DNA of 12,015 bases from Campylobacterales bacterium. GTDB lineage: Bacteria; Campylobacterota; Campylobacteria; Campylobacterales; Arcobacteraceae. A program made the translations under genes and the position numbers. Under the pieces are notes generated by a model that saw nothing but the letters and a program-made list of their open reading frames with translations, was not told the DNA's origin and did not search any database. The stretch covers positions 1-12,015 of the forward strand of contig JAMOPZ010000207.1 of the NCBI GenBank assembly GCA_027064245.1. The letters run 5' to 3'. Below are positions 1 through 7,656 of this stretch, in pieces. Within the stretch, counting starts at the first letter, position 1. Each line of letters opens with the position of its first letter.

Positions 1-1107
1 CATATCATCCTCATCTCCAGTTCTTCTTACTAGATCTGCTGTATCTCCACCACCAACTACTGTAGTTGCATATGAAGAAGCAACTGCATGAGATAGTTTT
101 GTACTTCCTTTTGCAAACTTATCCATCTCATACACCCCCATAGGTCCATTCCAAAGAATTGTATGTGCATCTTCTAGTGCTTGGGCAAATAGTAAAGCAG
201 AAGCTGGTCCAATGTCAAGTCCCATCCAACCTTTTGGTATCTCTTGTATTGGCACTGCTCTAGCAAATGCTTCTGCATCAAACTCTTCAGCTACAACTGC
301 ATCTACAGGAAGATAAAATTTTACCCCTAAAGTTTTTGCTTCATCCATAATTTTTATAGCATCAGGAATTAAATCTTCTTCAACAAGTGAGTTTCCTATT
401 TCATGACCCAAAGCCTTAAGAAAAGTAAATGCCATACCACCGCCTATGATAATCTTATCTACTTTTGGCACAAGATTATAAAGGGCTTGAAGTTTACCAC
501 TTACTTTACTACCACCTACTATACTTACAAATGGTCTTTTAGGCTCTTTTATAATATGTGAAAAATACTGAATCTCTTTTGCTAGTAAAAAACCAGCTGC
601 TTTATGCTCTATATCAAAATGAGCAGCAATTCCCTCAACTGAAGCATGAGCTCTATGAGATACTCCAAATGCATCATTTATATAAATATCAGCCATAGAT
701 GCTAAAGTTTTAGAAAGAGTTTCATCATTTTTAGTCTCACCATCTTCAAATCTCATATTTTCTAAAAACATTATCTCTCCACATTGAAGATCTTTTGCCA
801 TTTGTACTGTTTCTTCACATACTATACTTGGAGCTAATTTTATATCCATTTTTAATAATGTTTTTAATCTTTGTTTTACAGGTCTTAAAGAGTATTTTTT
901 TTCATAACCATTTTTTGGTCGTCCAAAATGACTAGCAATAATAATAGCACAATCATTATCTATACAATATCTAATAGTATTTAAAGCACTTCTTATCCTT
1001 CTATCATCTGTAATATTTTGATACTCATCAACAGGTACATTAAAATCACATCTTAAAAAAACTTTTTTTTCTGTTATATCTATATTTTTTATCTCTTGTA
1101 GTTTCAT
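1..1107 (-). CDS. pgk: Phosphoglycerate kinase, 3' end cut by the window edge
   Basis: Catalyses reversible phosphate transfer between 1,3-bisphosphoglycerate and ADP in the cytoplasm, in glycolysis and gluconeogenesis. My translation gives 369 uninterrupted codons from the ATG at 1107 to base 1. The family is usually about 400 residues, so roughly the last 30 are missing. Visible hallmarks are the N-terminal signature VFLRCDFNVPV (residues 16-26), HFGRPK (60-65), the hinge-region IGGGMAFTFLK (221-231), GPMGVYE (321-327) and the nucleotide-site GGGDTAD (352-358). The start is supported by AGGGGA directly upstream; the Shine-Dalgarno overlaps the end of the argG stop region. It lies 9 bases downstream of argG on the same strand, so the two are probably co-transcribed from the argG promoter. 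Nothing is degenerate within the visible part. Confidence 0.97.
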   Translation of the reverse strand, partial: MKLQEIKNIDITEKKVFLRCDFNVPVDEYQNITDDRRIRSALNTIRYCIDNDCAIIIASHFGRPKNGYEKKYSLRPVKQRLKTLLKMDIKLAPSIVCEETVQMAKDLQCGEIMFLENMRFEDGETKNDETLSKTLASMADIYINDAFGVSHRAHASVEGIAAHFDIEHKAAGFLLAKEIQYFSHIIKEPKRPFVSIVGGSKVSGKLQALYNLVPKVDKIIIGGGMAFTFLKALGHEIGNSLVEEDLIPDAIKIMDEAKTLGVKFYLPVDAVVAEEFDAEAFARAVPIQEIPKGWMGLDIGPASALLFAQALEDAHTILWNGPMGVYEMDKFAKGSTKLSHAVASSYATTVVGGGDTADLVRRTGDEDDM

Positions 1108-1116
1108 AAAATCCCC

Positions 1117-2364
1117 TTATTTTCTTGTATGACCCTCTATTATAAATCTTAAAGCATTTAATCTGATAAATCCTTCGGCATCTTTTTGGTTATACACTTC
1201 ATCTGCTTCAAATGTAGAGTGTTCTTCACTAAAAAGTGATTTAGGGCTTGTTCTTCCTACTACAAAAATATTTCCTTTATAAAGTTTTAATCGAACTTCA
1301 CCTTCTACATTTTTTTGAGTTTCATCTATAAGAGATTGAAGTGCTTTTCTTTCAGGTGCAAACCAATATCCGTTGTAAATTAACTCTGCATATTTTGGCA
1401 TAATACTATCTTTTAAGTGTGCTTCTTCTCTATCAAGACAAATACTTTCTATAGCTCTATGTGCTTTTAACATAATAGTACCACCTGGAGTTTCATAACA
1501 ACCTCTAGCTTTCATACCTACATATCTATTTTCAACTATATCTATTCTTCCAATTCCATGTTTATTTCCATAATCATTTAGTTTTTTAAGAAGTGTTGCA
1601 GGGCTTAATTCTTCACCATTTATAGAGATTGGATCTCCATTTTTATACCCAATTGTAATATACTCAGGTGTATCAGGAGCTTTTATAGGGTCTGTAGTCC
1701 ATAACCACATAGAATCTTCTGGTTCATTAGCTGGATTTTCAAGATGCAATCCTTCATAAGAGATATGAAGTAGATTTGCATCCATAGAGTATGGAGATAC
1801 TGATGGGTTCCCATCTTCATCAAGATGTTTTTGAGCTATTTCAATACCATGTTCTTTTGCATAAGCTAATAGTTTTTCACGACTATTTAGATCCCACTCT
1901 CTCCAAGGAGCAATCACTGTAATATCTGGATTTAAACCTAAATATCCAAGTTCAAATCTCACTTGATCGTTTCCTTTTCCTGTTGCTCCATGAGCTACAG
2001 CATCTGCACCCATTTTAGTAGCAATTTCAATCTGTTTTTTTGCAATAAGTGGTCTAGCTATTGAAGTACCTAAAAGATATTCACCCTCATAAATAGCATT
2101 TGCTCTAAACATAGGAAATACATAATCTTTTACAAATTCCTCTTTTATATCAAGTATAAAAATATTTTCCTCTTTTATACCCATAGCAAGTGCTTTTACT
2201 CTTGCTGGTTCTACCTCTTCACCTTGACCTAAATCAGCTGTAAAAGTGATAACTTCTGCACCATACTCATCTTGAAGCCATTTTAAAATAATACTAGTAT
2301 CTAGTCCACCACTATAAGCTAAAACTACTTTTTTTACATTTTTTTTATTCAATTTCTTCTCCAT
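1117..2364 (-). CDS. argG: Argininosuccinate synthase
   Basis: Condenses citrulline and aspartate with ATP to argininosuccinate, the penultimate step of arginine synthesis, in the cytoplasm. The PP-loop ATP pyrophosphatase motif AYSGGLDTS is at residues 16-24 and the family signature HGATGKGNDQVRFE at 125-138. The protein is full length at 415 residues; relatives are usually about 400. The start is uncertain. The ATG at 2364 has no Shine-Dalgarno sequence, whereas the in-frame TTG at 2352-2350 is preceded by GGAGAAG at ideal spacing and would give a 411-residue protein beginning MNKKNVKKVVLAYSGG, closer to the usual N-terminal length. I keep the longer form as the default. It is the first gene of a two-gene minus-strand unit with pgk and is divergent from ctpA. 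No ArgR-like operator could be recognised by eye. Confidence 0.97.
   Translation of the reverse strand: MEKKLNKKNVKKVVLAYSGGLDTSIILKWLQDEYGAEVITFTADLGQGEEVEPARVKALAMGIKEENIFILDIKEEFVKDYVFPMFRANAIYEGEYLLGTSIARPLIAKKQIEIATKMGADAVAHGATGKGNDQVRFELGYLGLNPDITVIAPWREWDLNSREKLLAYAKEHGIEIAQKHLDEDGNPSVSPYSMDANLLHISYEGLHLENPANEPEDSMWLWTTDPIKAPDTPEYITIGYKNGDPISINGEELSPATLLKKLNDYGNKHGIGRIDIVENRYVGMKARGCYETPGGTIMLKAHRAIESICLDREEAHLKDSIMPKYAELIYNGYWFAPERKALQSLIDETQKNVEGEVRLKLYKGNIFVVGRTSPKSLFSEEHSTFEADEVYNQKDAEGFIRLNALRFIIEGHTRK
2356..2362 (-). promoter_or_regulatory. Possible true ribosome binding site of argG, for a TTG start
   Basis: On the minus strand GGAGAAG is followed by three A residues and then TTG at 2352-2350, in frame with argG. 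This is a near-perfect Shine-Dalgarno match at 6-base spacing from GGAG. The annotated ATG overlaps the motif and has only A/T-rich sequence before it. purS in this window also uses TTG, so such starts occur here. Confidence 0.5.
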
Positions 2365-2390
2365 ATAATTTAATTTGGTATTATTTTCAT

Positions 2391-2396
2391 ATTATA
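2391..2396 (-). promoter_or_regulatory. Putative -10 box of the argG-pgk promoter
   Basis: The minus strand reads TAGATATAAT, a perfect TATAAT hexamer ending about 26 bases before the argG ATG. Housekeeping promoters in Campylobacterota depend mainly on the -10 box, usually without a recognisable -35. The predicted leader would be only about 20 bases, leaving little room for an attenuator or riboswitch. Confidence 0.5.
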
Positions 2397-2437
2397 TCTA
2401 GTAAATATTAAACTAAAGAACATATTTATATACAATT

Positions 2438-2446
2438 TGATACAAT
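2438..2446 (+). promoter_or_regulatory. Putative extended -10 promoter of the ctpA-pur operon
   Basis: TG-A-TACAAT forms an extended -10 element 33 bases before the ctpA ATG. The same nine bases, with similar flanks, occur upstream of sdhA at 7648-7656, supporting a shared housekeeping-promoter form. A weaker TACAAT lies at 2431-2436. A Shine-Dalgarno AAGGTGA follows at 2466-2472, 7 bases before the start. Confidence 0.5.
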
Positions 2447-2479
2447 TAGACAAAAATTAACCAAAAAGGTGATCTATAG

Positions 2480-3769
2480 ATGAAAAAACTTTTTATTCCT
2501 GCTTTTACTGCACTTCTTATATCTGCTACATTTGCTAAAGAAGCTATAAAAACAGAACCAACAAGACTAGAATCGTATACAAAATTACAAAAAGTGATAT
2601 CAGCAGTTGAGTTATTATATGTAGATGATATGAATCTTAGTAAAATAGTTGATAAAGCAATTAGTGGTCTTTTACACGAATTAGATGCACATTCTGATAT
2701 GTTAAATCAAGACTCTTATAAACAAATGAAAGTTGAAACAAAAGGTGAATTTGGTGGTCTAGGTATTGTTGTAGGTAAAAGAGATGGGGCTTTGACTGTA
2801 ATATCTCCAATAGATGATACCCCTGCATTTAAAGCAGGAATAAAAGCTGGTGATATAATCTTAAAAATAAATGATGAATCTACACTAAATATGAATTTAT
2901 CAGATGCTGTTGATACAATGAGAGGAAAAGTAGGTGATCCTATTGAGATAACAATTGTAAGAAAAGGTGAAACAAAACCTTTAAAAATAAAAATTATAAG
3001 AGATATTATAAAAATAGAATCTGTTACTGCTAAAATGATAAATAAAGAGATATTATATCTAAGAATTGCTTCTTTTATGGATATGAATGTTGCTGCTGAT
3101 TTAACTAAGTTTATAAAACAATACAAAAAAGAGACAAAAGCTATAATAATAGATCTAAGAAATAATCCTGGTGGACTTTTAGATCAAGCTATAAAAACTA
3201 TAGATCTTTTTGTAGATAAAGGTGTTGCCGTATCACAAAAAGGTAGAAATAAAGCAGATGATGAATATTTTCAATTAAGCTCTTTAAATACTATTACAAA
3301 AGTACCTATGGTAATTCTTGTAAATGAGGGAAGTGCAAGTGCAAGTGAGATTGTAAGTGGTGGATTACAAGATCTAAAAAGAGCTGTTATTGTAGGTAAA
3401 ACTACATTTGGAAAAGGGAGTGTTCAAAGAATAATACCAATAACTCCAGATCAAAGTGAAGCTATAAAATTAACAGTTGCAAAATATTATCTTCCAAGTG
3501 GTAGAACTATTCAAGCAAAGGGAATTATACCTGATATTAAGGTTTTTGCTGGTAAAGTTTTGACTCAAAAAGAGTCTGATTTTATTATAAAAGAGAAAGA
3601 GTTAAGAAAACATTTAAAAGGTGAATTAGAAAAAATAGGTAATATAAAAAAAGATGATAATAAAACAAAAGTAGATAAAACAATTATCACTCCAAAACAA
3701 CTACTAAAAGACAATCAATTAAAAGTTGGTGTAGATATATTAAAATCTCTAATAATAATGAAAAAATAA
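2480..3769 (+). CDS. ctpA: Secreted C-terminal processing serine protease (S41 family, PDZ domain)
   Basis: A carboxyl-terminal processing protease that cleaves cell-envelope proteins in the periplasm; the substrate cannot be read from sequence. Residues 1-19 form a Sec signal peptide (KK, hydrophobic core, cleavage likely after TFA). A PDZ domain spans about 90-175, including the GLGIVVG stretch and the later PAFKAGIKAGDII. The S41 catalytic domain follows: IIIDLRNNPGG at 223-232, NEGSASASE at 282-290 and FGKGSVQ at 310-316. By alignment to E. coli Prc (S430, K455, Q459) the catalytic residues are Ser287, Lys312 and Gln316. Residues 365-429 are a Lys-rich tail of unknown role. At 429 residues it is of normal CtpA length. 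It heads a plus-strand run into purC, and its stop overlaps the purC Shine-Dalgarno. The link to purine genes looks positional rather than functional. The symbol ctpA versus prc is a matter of naming. Confidence 0.95.
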   Translation: MKKLFIPAFTALLISATFAKEAIKTEPTRLESYTKLQKVISAVELLYVDDMNLSKIVDKAISGLLHELDAHSDMLNQDSYKQMKVETKGEFGGLGIVVGKRDGALTVISPIDDTPAFKAGIKAGDIILKINDESTLNMNLSDAVDTMRGKVGDPIEITIVRKGETKPLKIKIIRDIIKIESVTAKMINKEILYLRIASFMDMNVAADLTKFIKQYKKETKAIIIDLRNNPGGLLDQAIKTIDLFVDKGVAVSQKGRNKADDEYFQLSSLNTITKVPMVILVNEGSASASEIVSGGLQDLKRAVIVGKTTFGKGSVQRIIPITPDQSEAIKLTVAKYYLPSGRTIQAKGIIPDIKVFAGKVLTQKESDFIIKEKELRKHLKGELEKIGNIKKDDNKTKVDKTIITPKQLLKDNQLKVGVDILKSLIIMKK

Positions 3770-3781
3770 AGGATATTTAAA

Positions 3782-4492
3782 ATGGAAAAAACAAACTTAC
3801 TTTATGAAGGAAAAGCAAAAAAGATTTGGGAAACTAAAGATCCTGATCTTTTAATCTCAGAATTTAAAGATGACTTAACAGCATTTAATGGTGAAAAAAA
3901 GTCAAGTGAAGAGGGTAAAGGTGCATTAAACAACAAAATTTCAACAGAACTTTTTAAACTTTTAAATAACAAGGGTATCCCTACTCATTTTGTAGAGATA
4001 TTAGATGATAATAATATGCTTCATAAAAGATGTGAAGTTATACTAATAGAGGTAATTGTAAGAAATATTGCAACTGGTAGTTTAAGTAAAAATTTAGGTA
4101 TAGAAGATGGAAAAACACTTCCTTTTACACTTGTAGAGTTTGATTATAAAAATGATGAGCTAGGTGACCCTAAACTAAATGATCAACATGCACTTATATT
4201 AGAGCTTGTGCAGTATCAAGATGAGTTAGATAAAATACGAAGAGTAGCAAGAGAGATAAACGATATCTTAAAACCATTTTTTAAAACAAAAGGTTTAAAT
4301 CTTGTAGATTTTAAATTAGAGTTTGGGTATGATAAAGATAGAAATATTATTTTAATAGATGAAATAAGTCCAGATAACTGTAGATTTTGGGATATAAATT
4401 CAGGTCAAAAGCTAGATAAAGATAGATTTAGACAAGGTTTAGGTGGTCTAAAAGTAGCTTATGAAGAAGTTTTAAATAGAATATTAAATTAA
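3782..4492 (+). CDS. purC: Phosphoribosylaminoimidazole-succinocarboxamide synthase (SAICAR synthetase)
   Basis: Joins aspartate to CAIR using ATP to make SAICAR, in cytoplasmic purine synthesis. Length (236 residues) and motifs match the bacterial single-domain enzyme: N-terminal LLYEGKAKKIW (6-16), the signature EVIVRNIATGS (90-100), LVDFKLEFG (174-182) and DEISPDNCRFWD (193-204). The ATG at 3782 has AAAGGA at 3768-3773 with 8-base spacing. It lies 12 bases after ctpA and 15 bases before purS, so it is very likely in one transcript with both. No fusion or missing key motif is seen. Confidence 0.98.
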   Translation: MEKTNLLYEGKAKKIWETKDPDLLISEFKDDLTAFNGEKKSSEEGKGALNNKISTELFKLLNNKGIPTHFVEILDDNNMLHKRCEVILIEVIVRNIATGSLSKNLGIEDGKTLPFTLVEFDYKNDELGDPKLNDQHALILELVQYQDELDKIRRVAREINDILKPFFKTKGLNLVDFKLEFGYDKDRNIILIDEISPDNCRFWDINSGQKLDKDRFRQGLGGLKVAYEEVLNRILN

Positions 4493-4507
4493 AAAAAAGG
4501 ATATAAA

Positions 4508-4753
4508 TTGAGAGCAATTATAAATATAGCATTAAAACAAGGAGTTTTAGACTCAGCAGGAAAAGCAACACATCATACACTAGATACTATAGGTTTTAAA
4601 GATATAGTAAAAGATGTAAGAGTTGGTAAACAAATCATTATGGAGCTTACTTCAACATCACAAGATGAAGCAAAAAAAGAGGTAACAAGTATGTGTGAAC
4701 AGCTTTTAGCAAATACTGTAATTGAAGATTATGATATTACTATAGAAGAGTAG
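4508..4753 (+). CDS. purS: Phosphoribosylformylglycinamidine synthase, small subunit PurS (TTG start)
   Basis: PurS is the small structural subunit of the three-part FGAM synthase (PurS, PurL, PurQ) that converts FGAR to FGAM with glutamine and ATP; it helps couple ammonia transfer from PurQ to the small-type PurL. The 81-residue protein has the PurS fold features: an initial strand RAIINIALKQGVLDSAG, then KATHHTLDTIGF, a VRVGKQI strand and an acidic C-terminus. The start codon is TTG at 4508, with AAAAGGA upstream; no ATG or GTG fits the family N-terminus. Its TAG stop abuts the purQ start, indicating translational coupling. purL is not in this window and must lie elsewhere. Confidence 0.95.
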   Translation: MRAIINIALKQGVLDSAGKATHHTLDTIGFKDIVKDVRVGKQIIMELTSTSQDEAKKEVTSMCEQLLANTVIEDYDITIEE

Positions 4754-5428
4754 ATGATGAAAGTTGTAGTTTTACAGTTCCCTGGAACAAATTGTGAGTA
4801 TGATACAAAGTATGCTTTTGAAAAATTAGGTGCAACAGTAGAGATTATTTGGCATGATAATGTATCTATACCTACAGATACTAATCTTGTTGTGATTCCT
4901 GGTGGTTTTTCTTATGGAGATTATCTAAGAAGTGGAGCATTAGCTAAATTTGCAAAAATTATGAATAGTGTAAAACAATATGCAGCAGATGGTGGAAAGA
5001 TACTTGGTATTTGTAATGGTTTTCAAGTATTAGTAGAAACAGGACTTCTTCCTGGTGCTTTAAAAAGAAATGATAATTTACATTTTATATCAAAATATCA
5101 TCATTTAAAAGTTATAAATAATGATAATATATTTTTAAAACAATTAAATAAAAATGATATAGTAAATATACCTGTAGCACATCATGATGGAAATTATTAT
5201 ATAGATGAAGCAGGATTAAAAGATTTAGAAGAAAATAATCAAATTTTATTAAAATATTGTAATAAAGATGGTGAAACTCAAATTTTAAATGGTAGTGTAG
5301 ATCAAATAGCTGGTATTTGTAATAAAGAGAAAAATATATTTGGGCTTATGCCTCATCCTGAGCGTGCAATAGAGGAACTTTTAGGTTGTGATGATGGGGT
5401 AAAAATGCTTCAAGGTTTTTTTAACTAA
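4754..5428 (+). CDS. purQ: Phosphoribosylformylglycinamidine synthase, glutaminase subunit PurQ
   Basis: Class I glutamine amidotransferase subunit that releases ammonia from glutamine for PurL in FGAM synthesis. At 224 residues it is the usual length. The oxyanion region VVIPGGFSYGDYLRSGA is at 46-62, the nucleophile Cys87 sits in GICNGFQ, and the remaining triad residues are His201 and Glu203 in HPER. Two ATG codons stand together at 4754 and 4757, directly after the purS stop with no spacer; either may be used, and the second gives the more typical MKVVVLQFPG start. The upstream Shine-Dalgarno is weak, so translation probably depends on coupling to purS. Confidence 0.97.
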   Translation: MMKVVVLQFPGTNCEYDTKYAFEKLGATVEIIWHDNVSIPTDTNLVVIPGGFSYGDYLRSGALAKFAKIMNSVKQYAADGGKILGICNGFQVLVETGLLPGALKRNDNLHFISKYHHLKVINNDNIFLKQLNKNDIVNIPVAHHDGNYYIDEAGLKDLEENNQILLKYCNKDGETQILNGSVDQIAGICNKEKNIFGLMPHPERAIEELLGCDDGVKMLQGFFN

Positions 5429-5438
5429 TTTATATTTG

Positions 5439-6509
5439 ATGAAAATAATATTTAAAATAGCTTTATTTTTTATTATTTTTATCAATAATAGTGTAGCTGG
5501 TGATATAGAATCTAAAAATCTATATCTCTCTTATAACTCTTATCCAAAAAGGGTATTTACAAATCAAAGATTTATTATAGATCTAAAAGCTATTATTTTA
5601 AATCCAAAAGATACTTACAATAAAATTATTACCACTTTTGCAGGGGCAAAAAACCTTCAAATTATAACACAAGATCCTATTTGGATACAACAAAAAAACA
5701 ACCAATATAGTACAAAATTACAGTTTAAAGCAGAAGATAAAAAATTTATATTACCTACAATTACATTAGCTTTATTTTATGATGATGAGATTGTAGATTA
5801 TATCTCTTTGGATCCTTTAGATATCTCTTTTGAACAAATAGCTATAGATCAAAATCTATTTTCTAATATTATAGCATCTAATATTGATATATTACAAGTT
5901 AATACAAAACAATATGATAATAATAATATCTTAGCTACTATTGTATTAGAAGCACAAAAAAGTAATCTTGAAGATATCTATTTAAAAGGTTATAAAGAGC
6001 AAGGTATAGAAAGTTATTCAGATAAAGAAAATATTCAAAGATTATATTATTATGTAGTTATACCTATTCATAAAAAAGTTTTAAAATTTACATATTATAA
6101 TACTCGGAAAAAAGATTTTATTTTACTTAATATTAATGTAACTCTAAAAGAGGAGTTAGTTAGTACTCAAACAAACTTAAACCCTTATAATAGTAATTTG
6201 CTTTTTTATAAACAAATAATTGCTATAATACTTTTTTTAATTTTTGCATGTTTATTATATTTAAGAAAAAATTTATTTTATTTTATAACTACTACAATTT
6301 TATTATTGATTGTAACATATCTATTTATACCAAATAAAAAAATTGTTTTAGAGAAAAATAAAAAGATATATATATTACCAACAAAAAATTCTACAATTTT
6401 TAAAATAACTACAAAAAAAGAACTTGTAGAGGTTATTAATACAAAAAATAATTTTAAAAAAATAATTTTAAAAAATAAAAATATAGGATGGATAAAAGAT
6501 GACAGATAA
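5439..6509 (+). CDS. Unrecognised exported membrane protein, two transmembrane helices and a possible SH3-like tail
   Basis: I do not recognise a defined function. From the ATG at 5439 (a TTG just before it at 5436 is less likely) it encodes 356 residues. Numbering below follows that ATG. A Sec-type signal peptide covers about 1-20, ending near SVAG. Residues 21-255 look beta-rich, with no cysteines, and should be periplasmic. Two adjacent hydrophobic helices follow, about 259-275 and 279-297, separated by a short YLRKN turn whose positive charges suggest a cytoplasmic hairpin loop. The last 58 residues (about 299-356) resemble a bacterial SH3-type domain, ending in IGWIKDD, and would return to the periplasm. 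The architecture recalls BatD-like proteins, but that is only a shape resemblance. Codon use is extremely AT-rich: 6241-6480 is about 13% G+C by hand count. It follows purQ by 10 bases without a clear Shine-Dalgarno and overlaps plsC by 11 bases. C. jejuni, as I recall, has a putative periplasmic protein in the same place. Confidence 0.85.
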   Translation: MKIIFKIALFFIIFINNSVAGDIESKNLYLSYNSYPKRVFTNQRFIIDLKAIILNPKDTYNKIITTFAGAKNLQIITQDPIWIQQKNNQYSTKLQFKAEDKKFILPTITLALFYDDEIVDYISLDPLDISFEQIAIDQNLFSNIIASNIDILQVNTKQYDNNNILATIVLEAQKSNLEDIYLKGYKEQGIESYSDKENIQRLYYYVVIPIHKKVLKFTYYNTRKKDFILLNINVTLKEELVSTQTNLNPYNSNLLFYKQIIAIILFLIFACLLYLRKNLFYFITTTILLLIVTYLFIPNKKIVLEKNKKIYILPTKNSTIFKITTKKELVEVINTKNNFKKIILKNKNIGWIKDDR

Positions 6510-7188
6510 AATAAAGGCTTATTTTACAATTGTACAAATGATTATTACAGTTTCTATTGTAATAATTTTAATGTTTATATTTAAAAGTAAGATACATTAT
6601 ATAAGACAAAAATGGGCAAAGCTACAGATGATACTTTTAGGTATAGAGCTTCAAATTGAGGGTAAACCTGATCTTGATGCTAATATGTTAATGATAAATC
6701 ATCAGTCTGTTCTTGATATTATAATTTTAGAATATTTATATGCTAAAAATATATCATGGATAGCAAAAAAGGAGATAGGTGATATCCCATGGTTTGGATA
6801 TATTTTAAAACTACCAAATATGATACAAGTTCAAAGAGAGAGTAAAAGTAGTTTAGTAAAACTTTTAAAAGATTCAAAAATAGCACTTGATAATAATAGA
6901 CCTATTGCTATTTTCCCAGAAGGTACTAGAAGTAATACAGATAAATTACGAAAATTTAAAGCTGGAGCAAAAATTATAGCTGAAAAATTTGATTTAAAAG
7001 TACAACCTATTATTTTAATAGGTACTGGAAAACTATTTGATTCTAAAAAACTAACACAAAAAAGTGGAAAAGTAATAATTAAATATCTTCCAAGTGTACA
7101 AGCTGTAAAAAAATCATCATGGTGGGATGATACACAAAAATTAATGAATGAAGAATATCAAAAAGGATTGTTAGAATATGACATTTAA
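6499..7188 (+). CDS. plsC: 1-acyl-sn-glycerol-3-phosphate acyltransferase
   Basis: Acylates lysophosphatidic acid at position 2 to give phosphatidic acid, the precursor of membrane phospholipids, at the inner membrane. The N-terminus carries one hydrophobic helix (about 8-28). The acyltransferase motifs are clear: NHQSVLD at 67-73 (the His68/Asp73 HX4D catalytic pair), then the KKEIGDIPWFGYIL block near 90-103, and FPEGTRS at 139-145 for glycerophosphate binding. At 229 residues it is typical of the family. The ATG at 6499 is inside the preceding gene, whose stop completes an 11-base overlap (ATGACAGATAA); AGGA at 6485-6488 could serve as ribosome binding site. A second 11-base overlap joins it to the fluoride channel gene. 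Confidence 0.95.
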   Translation: MTDKIKAYFTIVQMIITVSIVIILMFIFKSKIHYIRQKWAKLQMILLGIELQIEGKPDLDANMLMINHQSVLDIIILEYLYAKNISWIAKKEIGDIPWFGYILKLPNMIQVQRESKSSLVKLLKDSKIALDNNRPIAIFPEGTRSNTDKLRKFKAGAKIIAEKFDLKVQPIILIGTGKLFDSKKLTQKSGKVIIKYLPSVQAVKKSSWWDDTQKLMNEEYQKGLLEYDI

Positions 7189-7567
7189 TGCAAGTACAAT
7201 AGCAGCTGTTGGATTAGGTGGTGCTTTAGGAGCAATTAGTAGATTTTATATTGGACTTCAAGTTGTAAAATATTATCCTCATGAGATACCATTTGCTACA
7301 CTAGCTGTAAATTTATTGGGTAGTTTTATTATAGGTATTCTTGTAGCACTTTTCTTACATTTTACACCAAATGATACCTTAAGAGGATTTTTAGTTACAG
7401 GTTTTTTAGGAGCATTAACTACATATTCTACTTTTGCAATAGAAAGTTTTATACTTTTAGGTAGTAATTTTTGGTATGGATTACTCAATATTGGATTAAA
7501 TCTGTTTGGAACAATTAGTTTTGCAGCTGTAGGCTATAAAATTATAGCTTATATATTTCGCTTCTAG
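7178..7567 (+). CDS. crcB: Fluoride ion channel, CrcB/FluC family
   Basis: Small inner-membrane protein that forms dual-topology dimers exporting fluoride. The 129-residue chain has four hydrophobic segments (about 5-30, 36-61, 68-92, 98-127). Family motifs are GGALGAISRF (14-23), the pore Asn45 in VNLLGSF (44-50) and GFLGALTTYSTF (75-86), where the common first Phe of TTFSTF is Tyr. There is a single copy, as expected for a homodimer rather than a paired gene. The ATG at 7178 lies inside plsC, overlap ATGACATTTAA, with AAAAGGA at 7161-7167. No fluoride riboswitch is seen, and the overlap leaves no room for one directly upstream. It ends the pur run; the following 140 bases hold no gene. Confidence 0.95.
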   Translation: MTFNASTIAAVGLGGALGAISRFYIGLQVVKYYPHEIPFATLAVNLLGSFIIGILVALFLHFTPNDTLRGFLVTGFLGALTTYSTFAIESFILLGSNFWYGLLNIGLNLFGTISFAAVGYKIIAYIFRF

Positions 7568-7647
7568 TTTACTGTTACTCTTTGTAATACTTAACCCTTT
7601 TAGTCCAATAAATCTAAAAAAAATTAATAATACTTTATAAACAAATA

Positions 7648-7656
7648 TGATACAAT
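7648..7656 (+). promoter_or_regulatory. Putative extended -10 promoter of the sdhABE operon
   Basis: TGATACAAT matches the element upstream of ctpA (2438-2446); 16 of 20 bases are identical between 7646-7665 and 2436-2455. It would give a leader of roughly 45 AT-rich bases before sdhA. The Shine-Dalgarno AAGGAA is at 7695-7700 with 7-base spacing. The rest of the 7568-7707 gap shows no convincing terminator for the crcB end. Confidence 0.55.

Noticed and set aside
2716..3126. Open frame of 136 codons on the minus strand
   Set aside because: It lies wholly inside ctpA, whose PDZ domain is clear in the plus-strand frame. The antisense product is hydrophobic low-complexity sequence as expected from the reverse of AT-rich codons.
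7279..7488. Open frame of 69 codons antisense to crcB
   Set aside because: It is contained in a well-supported fluoride-channel gene and shows no recognisable protein features or ribosome binding site.
7568..7600. Possible terminator after crcB
   Set aside because: Only a 5-base stem with a G-T pair (GTTAC...GTAAT) can be drawn and no clean T-run follows, so I do not call it.
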